DNA of 64,000 bases from positions 1 to 64,000 of the forward strand of contig DAOPJV010000011.1 of assembly GCA_035399845.1 (NCBI GenBank), written 5' to 3'. The translations under genes and the position numbers were made by a program. Positions 1-8,575 of this stretch are shown here, piece by piece. Within the stretch, counting starts at the first letter, position 1. Each line of letters begins with the position of its first letter. Below the pieces are notes generated by a model that was not told where the DNA came from, did no database searches, and saw only the letters and a program-made list of their open reading frames with translations. This stretch comes from ECT2AJA-110-A sp035399845 (GTDB lineage: Bacteria; Planctomycetota; Phycisphaerae; UBA1845; UTPLA1).

Positions 1-719
1 CCCATGTCATCGCCGGCGTTGTCATTACCCATGTCGTCGCCGGTGTTGTCGTTCGCGTTGCCGGCGCCTGTATTGTCGTTGCCCATGTCATCGCCGGCGT
101 TGTCGTTGGCGTTGTCATCCTCGGCGGAATTGCCATTGACCGGCAGACCGCCAAAGCCGATGCGGATCTTTGCCCCGTCGATCTTCGCGGCGCCGTAGAG
201 GTCGCTCGTGACAATGACATTGATCGAGACGGGACCATCGCCGAGCATCTTGACGATCTCAGGCCCGAGCGTCGGAGCGCTCGTTCGGGTCACACGCGAC
301 GCGCCGTCGGCGCCCCGCTGAATCAGCATCGTTCCAACGGTCTTCCGGATCGGCGCCGAGCGATTGTCACCGCCCGCGATTACCATCTCGATGCCGATGT
401 CGCCGGCCAGGTCGCTGTCCGATGCGTCCGCCTGGAAGGCGACCGCGTCGGACGGCAGTTCAAACTGCACTGTCTGACCGTCCACCGGAACCTCCGACGA
501 CACGTCGACGAAGTTGGTTCGCTGCGTGACGGAGTCGGGGGCGACGAACATCGGCGCCTGTGCAAAGTGGGCGTCAAGCACGACGTCACTCCGAATGTCG
601 CCGACACCTGGAAGGGCGCCGAGATTTGCGGATGATTCACATCCCGTGTGCGCCGCAAACGCCGCCATCCAGGCGCCGGCGAGTGCAAGCACGATTTTGT
701 TCGATGTTGTTGATTTCAT
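1..719 (-). CDS. Partial exported lipoprotein with Asp/Asn/Gly-rich tail
   Basis: The frame opens at ATG 719, with GGAGG about eight bases upstream, and runs off the left edge without a stop; 239 residues are visible. Residues 1-27 look like a lipoprotein signal: a Lys near the N-terminus, a hydrophobic stretch, then HTGC with the cysteine at 27. The next 180 or so residues look like a soluble, beta-rich secreted domain. From about residue 205 the sequence becomes a low-complexity tract of Asp, Asn, Gly, Ala and Met with recurring DDMGNDN blocks that continues past the window. Short NDN-type linkers also occur in the lipoprotein starting at 5910. No known family was recognised. The frame and export signal are well supported; the function is unknown. 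Confidence 0.75.
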   Translation of the reverse strand, partial: MKSTTSNKIVLALAGAWMAAFAAHTGCESSANLGALPGVGDIRSDVVLDAHFAQAPMFVAPDSVTQRTNFVDVSSEVPVDGQTVQFELPSDAVAFQADASDSDLAGDIGIEMVIAGGDNRSAPIRKTVGTMLIQRGADGASRVTRTSAPTLGPEIVKMLGDGPVSINVIVTSDLYGAAKIDGAKIRIGFGGLPVNGNSAEDDNANDNAGDDMGNDNTGAGNANDNTGDDMGNDNAGDDM

Positions 720-1306
720 TTCAGTTGCCTCCGTGTATGAGTTTGTTGTGTTTCAACGAACCGGGCGTCGCCGAACGCGTTCGTCCTGTGGATGGCCCAA
801 CTGCATTTGCCGTACCAACGCCAACACATAGAGCGTCCTGAGCCTCTCAACTCCTGCAAATGAAATGAGTTACAAAATTCTCGACACCACCATCGCCGAA
901 ACGCCGTCGCGGCGCGCGTGCCTGTGCGGATCGCGCTGACACACGGCCGTGTGTGACGACGCGCGCGATCCTCCGGTATGCGCGGTCAGGACACGATGTC
1001 ATCCATCAATCGCGATCCGTCCAACGGGCCGTGATTCTGTGTCATCACAAACATCGCGCCTGTGCGATTACACGCAATCCAACACATCGACCCCGTCGAC
1101 GTCGTAAGTGGCGGCGCGCCCGAGCGCCGCGATTTGCAACGCCGTAACCCTCGACGACATGGCGACAAATCCGGCGAATCGGCTCGCACGGAGGTGTTCG
1201 CAGCCCCCATCCACGACAATTGGCACGCGATATGCATCCAATCGCCGGACAAATCGATTTGAACCTGACCCCGGGGCCTCGCGCCCCATCAGCGGAGCGA
1301 TGAACC
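720..1306. other. Intergenic region between divergent genes
   Basis: No convincing gene; the open frames here have no plausible start or protein-like composition. It separates the minus-strand lipoprotein from the plus-strand glycosyltransferase, so it should hold two divergent promoters, but no clear -35/-10 pair was seen. It contains a 16-bp perfect palindrome (939-954) and a small GC hairpin (arms 1273-1277 and 1283-1287). Confidence 0.6.
939..954. promoter_or_regulatory. 16-bp perfect palindrome, possible operator
   Basis: The sequence ACACACGGCCGTGTGT is a perfect inverted repeat without spacer, lying between two divergent genes. Such a site could bind a dimeric regulator. There is no T-run for a terminator. 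The role is a guess from symmetry and position only. Confidence 0.3.
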
Positions 1307-2059
1307 ATGGCGAGCGGCAAACGACTCTCTTCGATCTCGATCTTCTTTCCCTTTTACAACGAGGAAGCCAACATCCAGCAGGTGGCGCAGGCGGCCCTGC
1401 GGATTGCGCCGACGATCGCGGATCGGTTTGAGATCCTCCTCGTCAACGACGGGAGTCGCGACGCGACGGGCGCCATCGCTGATCGGCTGGCCGCGACACA
1501 CCCGGAAATCCGAGCCCTCCACAACCGGCCCAATCGTGGTTATGGCGGCGCCGTTCGACGCGGACTCGAGGAAGCCCGCATGGACTGGGTGTTCTTCAGT
1601 GACGGGGACGGACAGTTTGATCTTGCGGAGTTACCGAAGCTGATCGCCCTTCTGACCGACGCCGACATGGCCGTCGGCTACCGCATCGATCGCGCCGATC
1701 CGCTGCCGCGCCGGCTCAACGCGTTCTGCTGGGGCGCGCTCGTTCGGGCGCTCTTCGGTATCCGGGTTCGGGACATCGACTGCGCGTTCAAGCTCATTCC
1801 GCGACGACTGATCGATGCAGTCACACTGGAAAGTGACGGCGCCATGATCAGCACGGAACTCCTGGCGAAGGCGACCTACCGGGGGCTTCGTATCCGAGAA
1901 GTCGGCGTACATCACTATCCGAGAACCGCCGGCGAACAGACCGGCGCCAATGTCCGGGTCATCATCAAGGCCTTCCGCGAGCTGTTCGCGTTACACGGCA
2001 GAATCCGGCGCGACGCGGGATCGACACCCGCTTCGCGGACGGCGGCCCTGCGCGGGTGA
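1307..2059 (+). CDS. Family 2 glycosyltransferase (dolichol-phosphate mannosyltransferase-like)
   Basis: A 250-residue GT-A fold enzyme that should transfer a sugar from a nucleotide- or lipid-linked donor to an acceptor at the inner face of the membrane. Motifs in order: FPFYNEE (residues ~14-20), VNDGSRD (~46-52), SDGDGQFD with the metal-binding DxD-type acid cluster (~97-104), and CAFK (~158-161), as in the DPM1/GtrB-like branch of GT2. There are no C-terminal membrane spans, unlike GtrB, so the catalytic domain stands alone. The ATG is preceded by GGAG at 1293-1296. No sugar-pathway genes are adjacent, so donor and acceptor cannot be assigned. Confidence 0.85.
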   Translation: MASGKRLSSISIFFPFYNEEANIQQVAQAALRIAPTIADRFEILLVNDGSRDATGAIADRLAATHPEIRALHNRPNRGYGGAVRRGLEEARMDWVFFSDGDGQFDLAELPKLIALLTDADMAVGYRIDRADPLPRRLNAFCWGALVRALFGIRVRDIDCAFKLIPRRLIDAVTLESDGAMISTELLAKATYRGLRIREVGVHHYPRTAGEQTGANVRVIIKAFRELFALHGRIRRDAGSTPASRTAALRG

Positions 2060-2431
2060 TTCGCCGGGGATCGCCGTCTCACGTCCGCGAATACGCCGGC
2101 GCCGCCGCTTCGCTTTGCGCATTGCCCGCCGGCGTATCGGGATGGCCCATACGAGTGACGCCCGTTTTCGCAAAATCGCCAAATGACGACGCTCCGCCCT
2201 CTGCGCGCCGACCGATCCTCGTGATCCTACGGAGCGCGTTCGATGCTCGGTCCGGAATTCCGCCGGTTGCGCGCATCAGGCGTTGGGCGCTATCGGACCC
2301 GACGCCCCGCGACGAGACAGACGCGCAGCGATCTTCACACACTCATGACTGAATCCGATCGCGCGTTGAGCCGATGAGGCGGGTGAGATTTGGGGCAGAC
2401 AGCGTTTACCGGAAAACCATAGGAACCGCCC
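2060..2431. other. Intergenic region
   Basis: No gene with a credible start or composition was found between the glycosyltransferase and the PilZ protein. The open frames present are short and Arg/Ser-rich, typical of non-coding GC-rich DNA. No terminator with a T-run and no clear promoter were seen. Confidence 0.5.
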
Positions 2432-2953
2432 GTGGCCATTCGAGTTCAGCCAGCACTGATCGCCTGCGATAACTGCCGATTGCCTCTCCCGATTCGCCTT
2501 GCGACGCCGGGAGAAGTCGGAACCAGTTGGCAATGCTCAGGCTGTGGCGCGCGGTACTATGGCGTGCTGGATATCGACGCCGCCCAGGAATCGATCAACA
2601 ACGTGTCCGTCCCGCCCGCGCCGAACCCGCGCGTCATGGTCGGCAGCGAAATCGTCGCGGCATTGCATCGTCGGGCGCCCTGCGCGAAACCGACGGTCGA
2701 TAGTCGCAAGCACCCGCGGAAGATTTCGACAGACCAGATGATCATCATGGTGGACGGCGCCGAACTGCCGGCCCGCGCCGTGGATGTCTCCATCGGCGGC
2801 GTCGGCTGTGTGATTCCCATCGAACTGCATCCGGGCCGCGAAGTGATGCTGCGCTTCTCCGAACTGCCCGGCGCCCCGCAGACGACGGGCGTCATCTGCG
2901 CATGCGACAAGTGGGAAAACGGCTATCGGCTCGGCATCTCGTTTACGCGTTAG
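2432..2953 (+). CDS. Zinc-ribbon plus PilZ-domain protein
   Basis: A 173-residue soluble protein read from a GTG start with AGGAA upstream. The N-terminus has CDNC (~12-15) and CSGC (~35-38), a four-cysteine zinc-ribbon-like knuckle. The C-terminal half is a PilZ-like domain: an Arg/Lys-rich RKHPRK stretch near residue 92 followed by DVSIGGVGC near 116, matching the RxxxR...(D/N)xSxxG pattern that binds cyclic di-GMP. If functional it would be a small c-di-GMP effector. Its last 11 bases overlap the end of the convergent histidine kinase gene. The first Arg motif is compressed relative to the classical form, so ligand binding is uncertain. Confidence 0.7.
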   Translation: MAIRVQPALIACDNCRLPLPIRLATPGEVGTSWQCSGCGARYYGVLDIDAAQESINNVSVPPAPNPRVMVGSEIVAALHRRAPCAKPTVDSRKHPRKISTDQMIIMVDGAELPARAVDVSIGGVGCVIPIELHPGREVMLRFSELPGAPQTTGVICACDKWENGYRLGISFTR

Positions 2954-3770
2954 CCATCGCGCCGGGAAGCTCAATCGAAAACGTGGTTCCCTCGCCCTCT
3001 CGGCTTTCCACGTCCAGCGTGCCGCCCTGCTCCTCGACCAGGCATCGACAGACATAGAGTCCGAGACCGACTCCGCCCATGTCGGATCGCGCCTCCCGTC
3101 GCTTCGTCGTGAAGAACGGTTCGAAGACGCGAGACAGATTCTCCTGCGAGATGCCCATCCCCGTATCCCGGACGCGGACGCGAACGCGACCGCCCGCGAC
3201 GACGCCACCTGACAATGTCAGCCGGCCGCCGTGATTGAGCATCGCCTGGCGCGCGTTGATACAGAGGTTGAACAGCACCTGGCGCATCGCCGCCGCGTCG
3301 AACCGCGCCGCCAGCCCATCCTCGACGTCGATAACCGCCTCGATGCGATCCTTCTTCCAGTCGCGCCCCATCGCCCCGAGCGCTTCGACAAGAAACGGCT
3401 TGATCGGCCCCACGTCGGGCCGCGTTCTCACGTTCGACGCGATCCCCAGAATCCCGTTGCACAACGCCCGCAGCCGGACGGCGCCGTCGTTGGCGCGATC
3501 GACCGCCTTCCGCCAGACATCGGGATTGCTCTGGCCGGCCGCGAACTGGCCGTAGGAAATCATGGGCGTGAGCAGGTTGTTGATCTCGTGAGCGACAACG
3601 GCTGACATCGTCCCGAGTGAGGCGAGACGCTGAAGTTCACGAACCTGATCGCTGAGCTGTGAAAATTGAGCTTCGAGGTTGAGCAGTTTCTGATCGAGCG
3701 TGGCGACACTCCCCGCCTCTCCGTCGCCTCCGCCGACATCCTCCGTGACGTTCGATCGGAAATTATCCAT
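2943..3770 (-). CDS. Orphan cytoplasmic sensor histidine kinase
   Basis: A 275-residue kinase with no transmembrane segment. Residues ~24-50 form a predicted coiled coil. The dimerisation/phosphoacceptor helix carries VVAHEINNLL with the phosphorylated His at 61. The ATPase domain shows the N box (NLCINARQAM), G1 (DTGMGI), the F box (FEPFFTTK) and G2 (GVGLGLY), all intact. No response regulator is adjacent, so the partner is unknown, and there is no PAS, GAF or periplasmic sensor domain. The 3' end overlaps the convergent PilZ gene by 11 bases. It is divergent from the small gene at 3847, leaving 76 bp for both promoters. Confidence 0.88.
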   Translation of the reverse strand: MDNFRSNVTEDVGGGDGEAGSVATLDQKLLNLEAQFSQLSDQVRELQRLASLGTMSAVVAHEINNLLTPMISYGQFAAGQSNPDVWRKAVDRANDGAVRLRALCNGILGIASNVRTRPDVGPIKPFLVEALGAMGRDWKKDRIEAVIDVEDGLAARFDAAAMRQVLFNLCINARQAMLNHGGRLTLSGGVVAGGRVRVRVRDTGMGISQENLSRVFEPFFTTKRREARSDMGGVGLGLYVCRCLVEEQGGTLDVESREGEGTTFSIELPGAMANA

Positions 3771-3846
3771 GATGTACTCCTGCGGCTATTGTACCATTTC
3801 CCGGGATTCGGGAAGGGCGCTGGACCGGAAAAACGGGGTTTGTCGC

Positions 3847-4107
3847 ATGACGATACACGACCGGCTCAAGGCGTTGATCGACGCGGCCGCGACCATCGGC
3901 ATCGCAGTCGAGAAAGTCCCGTTGGGCGGCGAAGGCGGCGGGCTCGCCATCCTGGCCGGACGACGACGCCTGTTCGTCGACACGATGGCCGACGACACAA
4001 CGGCCTATGAAACGACGCTCGCCGCCCTGGCGACGATCCCCGAAATCAACTCACTCCACCTGCCCGCACCCGTCCGCGATGACATCGAGAAATCTCGGCG
4101 CGACTGA
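3847..4107 (+). CDS. Small conserved-looking protein of unknown function
   Basis: An 86-residue protein starting MTIHDRLKALIDAA. The frame stays open upstream to 3700, but that part runs antisense through the histidine kinase 5' end and is not protein-like, so ATG 3847 is preferred. The sequence alternates an amphipathic helix, a glycine-rich turn (GGEGGGLAIL near residue 25) and short strands, suggesting a compact alpha/beta domain. No signal peptide or cysteine cluster is present. It precedes the phosphohexomutase by 145 bp. Not recognised; coding status rests on composition and position. Confidence 0.55.
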   Translation: MTIHDRLKALIDAAATIGIAVEKVPLGGEGGGLAILAGRRRLFVDTMADDTTAYETTLAALATIPEINSLHLPAPVRDDIEKSRRD

Positions 4108-4252
4108 GCCCAGGTTGCGTCAATCGACGACGGCCACGATCATCGACGCGGCGGGCGCATCACGGCGTCAGCGGACATGCGGCGATTGTCGCCGGGAACA
4201 GGGTCAGACGACTGCGCACGCCGTGGTCAGGCCATTACGAGCGGGAAGTGTC

Positions 4253-5590
4253 ATGACGTTGATTATGAGTGTTTCGGGCGTTCGCGGAATTGTCGGCCAG
4301 ACGATGACTCCGCGACTCGCCGCGGATCTGGGCGCCGCCTTCGGCACTTTCATCGGCGGCGGCAAGGTCGTCATCGGGCGGGATTCCAGACCGAGCGGTC
4401 CAATGCTTCAGCACGCCCTGGCGGCGGGTCTGCTCGCGACGGGATGCGACGTCGTCACGCTCGATGTGGTCACGACGCCCGGGGTCGCGCTGATGATCGG
4501 CGAACACGGCGCCGCCGGCGGTGTGGTCCTCACGGCCAGCCACAACCCGACGCCGTGGAACGGAATCAAGTTCCTGACTTCCCAGGGATTCGCCCCGCCT
4601 CCCGCCGACGCCGAGCGAATCTTCGGCGTCTATCACGCGAGCGACTTCGCCCTGAAAGACGCCCTCGACGTGGGTCGGATTCAGAGCGACGACTCGACGC
4701 ACAGGAAACATGTTGAACGCGTTCTTCGCATTGTCGACGTCGAAGCCATCCGCGCCCGTCGATTCAAGGTCGTCCTCGACAGCGTCAACGGCGCCGGCGG
4801 TCCCGGGGGCCGCCAGCTTCTCGACGCCCTGGGCTGCGACGTCGTCCACCTCAACGCCGAACCGACAGGGCGATTCGCCCACACGCCCGAGCCGACGAAG
4901 GAAAATCTGACAGGCCTCTGCGACGCCGTTCGCGAACACGGCGCACAGCTCGGCTTCGCGCAGGATCCCGACGCCGATCGCCTCGCCATCGTCGACAACC
5001 TGGGCCGCTACATCGGCGAGGAATTCACCGTCGCCCTCACGGCCCGACATCGACTCGCAACGGCGCCGGGGCCCGTCGCCGTGAATCTCTCAACCTCGCG
5101 CATGGTCGACGACATCGCCGCATCAGTCGGCGGCGACGCCCGCGTCGTGCGCACCGCCGTGGGTGAAGCAAACGTCGCCCACGCCATTATGAACGATGGC
5201 TGCGTCATGGGCGGCGAAGGCAACGGCGGCGTCATCGATCCACGCGTCGTCTGCGTCCGAGACAGCTTCGCGGGCATGGGACTCGTCCTGGACCTGCTGG
5301 CCGCCGAGGGCAAGCCGCTCGACACGATCGTCGATTCCATCCCGCAGTACGTGATGGTCAAAACCAAGTTCGAAATGCCGCGCGATCAGATTGACGCATG
5401 GCTCAATCGGGCCCGCGGCATCGCCGACGGCAAGGTCAACGACGCCGACGGTCTCCGGATCGACTGGCCCGAGGGCTGGGTCCATCTGCGACCTTCCAAC
5501 ACCGAACCCATCGCCCGCGTCATCAGCGAGGCGGCGGATGCGGCGACCGCCAACGCCCTCGTGGAGCGAATGACGGCCCTGAGAGGCTAG
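4253..5590 (+). CDS. Phosphohexomutase (phosphoglucosamine/phosphomannomutase family)
   Basis: A 445-residue alpha-D-phosphohexomutase, which interconverts 1- and 6-phosphosugars through a phosphoserine intermediate. The four family signatures are present: the catalytic loop TASHNP with Ser at 96, the Mg-binding DPDADR, the sugar-binding loop GEGNGG, and the phosphate-binding RPSNTEP near the C-terminus. Length is normal. The GEGNGG loop resembles GlmM-like enzymes of archaea and planctomycetes more than bacterial GlmM (usually GEQSGH), so phosphoglucosamine mutase is likely but phosphomannomutase or phosphoglucomutase cannot be excluded. The frame is open upstream to 4007; ATG 4253 is chosen because homology starts there and GCGGGAAG precedes it. 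A second ATG at 4265 is possible. Confidence 0.85.
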   Translation: MTLIMSVSGVRGIVGQTMTPRLAADLGAAFGTFIGGGKVVIGRDSRPSGPMLQHALAAGLLATGCDVVTLDVVTTPGVALMIGEHGAAGGVVLTASHNPTPWNGIKFLTSQGFAPPPADAERIFGVYHASDFALKDALDVGRIQSDDSTHRKHVERVLRIVDVEAIRARRFKVVLDSVNGAGGPGGRQLLDALGCDVVHLNAEPTGRFAHTPEPTKENLTGLCDAVREHGAQLGFAQDPDADRLAIVDNLGRYIGEEFTVALTARHRLATAPGPVAVNLSTSRMVDDIAASVGGDARVVRTAVGEANVAHAIMNDGCVMGGEGNGGVIDPRVVCVRDSFAGMGLVLDLLAAEGKPLDTIVDSIPQYVMVKTKFEMPRDQIDAWLNRARGIADGKVNDADGLRIDWPEGWVHLRPSNTEPIARVISEAADAATANALVERMTALRG

Positions 5591-5909
5591 CCAATGGGGC
5601 GCAGGAAGGTCCGGCAAGCCCGAAACGCGCCGGTAATCCCCCGAAAAGGGGACGCCCCCCTGCCCGCCGAAACGTAACATGTTTCCGGAATGCAGTTTGT
5701 AACCGGCATGCCCGATGCAGTACCCTATGGGAACTGTGCGTCAGCCGGCGCCCCGCCTCAGGGGATTGGGGGCGAGGCCTTTTGGATGCACGGTCAGGGG
5801 AATCAGGGCTCGTCTATCGGCGCCAGGAAGAGAATCTCTGACGTCTCGCCTCTCGCAGCGGACGCTCTCTTCGACTCTGCGCGCCTCTGGGCCACACATT
5901 GGGTGCATC
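5591..5909. other. Intergenic region
   Basis: The frame of the next gene is open back to 5715, but this part is Arg/Gly/Ser-rich and lies before the signal peptide, so it is treated as non-coding leader. A CCCCgaaaaGGGG-type hairpin near 5640 has no T-run. No clear promoter was found. Confidence 0.5.
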
Positions 5910-8522
5910 ATGACCTTCTACGCGCATCGCAAATCGATGGTCCTTCTCGCTGTCGCCGTCATCGTTCCGCTGGCGATGGCGCTCGAGTGCCCGACCGACA
6001 CGATGATGCCGACGGGCAATGACAACGAGAACACGAATACACCCGCCGGAAATCAGACGCCCGATCTGACGAACGGCACCTGGACGCTGGCGTTCGACGC
6101 GACGAATGTCGGCGCGCTCTCATCCGTCTGGGGCTCCGGCCCGAACGATGTCTTCGTCGTCGGCGGTCGCACGACCCAGGGTGAGATCTACCACTTCGAC
6201 GGATCCACCTGGCGAGCGATGGATGTTCCGAGTGTCGGGCTGCTGGTGTGGGTCTACGGTTTCGGGCCCGACAATGTGTACGCCGTCGGACTCAACGGTG
6301 GCGCCGTCCACTATGACGGGAACAAGTGGACCAAACTCACAACAGGAACCAAGGAAGAACTGTGGGGCATCTGGGGCAAGTCGCCGAATGATATGTGGAT
6401 TGTCGGCGGAACCGTCGGCAGCGGCGATCCGCTGTTGATGCATTTCAACGGCCAGACATTCACGCCGACGCCAGTCCCCGCCAACGATCGCGCCGCCACC
6501 TCCATTTTCAAAGTCTGGGGCGTCGGATCAAAGATCTTCGCCGTCGGCGAAAACGGCCTGATCATCGAATACGACGGCGCGTCCTGGAAGCAGGTCCCCG
6601 CGGGTCCGAACGCGGATGACGATTTCGTCTCCCTGTGGGGAACGAGCGAATCAAACATCGTCGCTGTCGGCGGCCGCGGCACGGCGCGCGTCGCTCACTT
6701 TGACGGAACCAGCTGGACGACGTTCAAGCCGGGCGGCGCCGGACTCAACGCCTCGTTCATGGACGTTCCCGACTTCGCCGTCATCGGCGGTATCGGCGGA
6801 TTCGTCGGTCGGTTCGAGCCCGGCGCGTCGACGCCGATCAGCGAGGAATCACCCACCAATTTCGATATCCACGCCATCTGGGGCGACGGCTCCGGCCGCT
6901 ACATCGCCGTCGGTGGAAATTTCGCGCCGCCCTTCCGCGGCGTCGCCCTGATCCGGTTTGTCGGCGATCCCCCCGCCGCGGCAACGCCCCCCGAGGGCGT
7001 GTCGACGGAGTGCGCCGCCGACGCCGGCTGCAACGACAACGATCCCTGCACGATCGATCGTTGCGTCAACGGGGAGTGCGTCTTCACGCCGATGAATTGT
7101 GACGATGGCGATCCCTGCACCTTCGACACCTGCGAGGACGGTGTCTGCATCCACACACCCATCCCCTGCGACGACAACGATCCCTGCACGGTCGACACGT
7201 GCGTCAACGGCGTCTGCGTCTTCACGCCGGTCAATTGCAGCGATAACGATCCCTGCACGATCGACACCTGCGTCAACGGTGTCTGCGTCAACACACCACG
7301 CGACTGCGACGACGGAAACCCGTGCACCTTCGACTTCTGCAACAACGGCGTGTGTGTTCATGAGTCGATCTGCGCAACGAATGAGATCTGCGTCAATGGC
7401 GTCTGTATGTCGGCGCCCGATTGCTTCGGCGATGGCGAGTGCGACGACGGGAATCCCTGCACGATCGACACCTGTGAGGACGGCCACTGCGTCTTCACAC
7501 CGATGGTCTGCGATGATGACAGTCCGTGCACGGTGGATACGTGCGAGAACGGCGTCTGCGTCTTCACACCCATCGATTGCGATGATGGCGATCCCTGCAC
7601 AATCGATACCTGCGGTCTCGTCACGCTGAAAGGCGATTTCAACGACGACTGCGTCAACAGCGTCGATGACGTCACGCTCTTTGCCGACGTTCTGCTCGGA
7701 GTCAATACGTCGCCACAGGCGCAGACGCGCGGCGACATGAATGGTGACGGCTCCGCCGATGGTCTCGACATCGGCCTGTTCATCGACGCCGTCATCACGG
7801 GCGAAGTGTGTGGCGCCGAAACCTGTATTCACACGCCGATGGTCTGCGATGATGGCGATCCCTGTACGACAGACGCCTGCGTCAACGGGAACTGCGTCTT
7901 CACGCCGATTCCGGGCTGCGCCTGCGACTTCGAGTCGGACTGCCCGCTCGGCGAAACCTGCGACAACGGCATGTGCGTCCCGACGTCGGGCCCCGATTTC
8001 GAGGTGGGCGTCGGCGGCGGCGCGTTCGGATGCATCACGACGCCCTTCGAACCCTTCCGGAACGGCGGGCTGCTCGAGTTCTGCGAGGGCTTCCAGGGGC
8101 TGAGCGACGTGTACCTGACGATCCGGACCACAGGCTACGCCCCCAACGCCGACGTGCGGATCACGCGCAGCCTCAGCTTTGTCAACAGCAGTTGCAGCTC
8201 GACGCCGCAGTGCGACATCGGCCTGTATTGCGTCGACAACCTCTGCAGTCCAATCGATCGAACCTCGTCGATCATTGCCTTGAACGACATCGGCGGCGGG
8301 ATCAACCAGACGACGCAGTACATCTTCCCGATGTTCTTCCCCCCGGATTACCTGGACACGCGCGACGTGATCCTGACGATGACAATCGCCGACGCGAATA
8401 ACAGTGCAATCACCTCGACACAGGTGTATCATCTGACACTTTCGGCCAGGCGGATCTGTCTGAATGAAGGTGACTGCAGCCCCGGACAGGATTGCGTGAA
8501 CTTCTACTGCGTTCCGCAATAG
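5910..8522 (+). CDS. Secreted beta-propeller / Cys-rich repeat protein with an embedded dockerin-like pair
   Basis: An 870-residue exported protein. Residues 1-26 are a signal ending in LECP, an atypical lipobox. An NDN-rich linker follows. Residues ~70-345 hold about six or seven blades with WGSGPNDVFVVG-type motifs, consistent with a beta-propeller. From ~370 come about ten units of the pattern CDDGDPCTIDTC-x(3-4)-C-VFTP, the disulfide-rich repeat seen in planctomycetes and myxobacteria. One unit is interrupted at ~572-630 by two EF-hand-like dockerin segments (GDFNDDCVNSVDD and GDMNGDGSADGLD). The last ~190 residues contain a beta-rich domain and two more Cys clusters. ATG 5910 is chosen because the signal peptide starts there. 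Probably a cell-surface adhesion or scaffold protein; ligand unknown. The haem protein gene follows after 53 bp. Confidence 0.8.
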   Translation: MTFYAHRKSMVLLAVAVIVPLAMALECPTDTMMPTGNDNENTNTPAGNQTPDLTNGTWTLAFDATNVGALSSVWGSGPNDVFVVGGRTTQGEIYHFDGSTWRAMDVPSVGLLVWVYGFGPDNVYAVGLNGGAVHYDGNKWTKLTTGTKEELWGIWGKSPNDMWIVGGTVGSGDPLLMHFNGQTFTPTPVPANDRAATSIFKVWGVGSKIFAVGENGLIIEYDGASWKQVPAGPNADDDFVSLWGTSESNIVAVGGRGTARVAHFDGTSWTTFKPGGAGLNASFMDVPDFAVIGGIGGFVGRFEPGASTPISEESPTNFDIHAIWGDGSGRYIAVGGNFAPPFRGVALIRFVGDPPAAATPPEGVSTECAADAGCNDNDPCTIDRCVNGECVFTPMNCDDGDPCTFDTCEDGVCIHTPIPCDDNDPCTVDTCVNGVCVFTPVNCSDNDPCTIDTCVNGVCVNTPRDCDDGNPCTFDFCNNGVCVHESICATNEICVNGVCMSAPDCFGDGECDDGNPCTIDTCEDGHCVFTPMVCDDDSPCTVDTCENGVCVFTPIDCDDGDPCTIDTCGLVTLKGDFNDDCVNSVDDVTLFADVLLGVNTSPQAQTRGDMNGDGSADGLDIGLFIDAVITGEVCGAETCIHTPMVCDDGDPCTTDACVNGNCVFTPIPGCACDFESDCPLGETCDNGMCVPTSGPDFEVGVGGGAFGCITTPFEPFRNGGLLEFCEGFQGLSDVYLTIRTTGYAPNADVRITRSLSFVNSSCSSTPQCDIGLYCVDNLCSPIDRTSSIIALNDIGGGINQTTQYIFPMFFPPDYLDTRDVILTMTIADANNSAITSTQVYHLTLSARRICLNEGDCSPGQDCVNFYCVPQ

Positions 8523-8575
8523 TCGAACTGTCCGAATCGCCGTAAACGACACACGCTCGCAAACTGGAGTGAACT

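Noticed and set aside
6800..6830. tRNA-like GGTTCGAGCCC segment
   Set aside because: It is inside the propeller protein coding frame and no acceptor, D or anticodon stems can be drawn around it.
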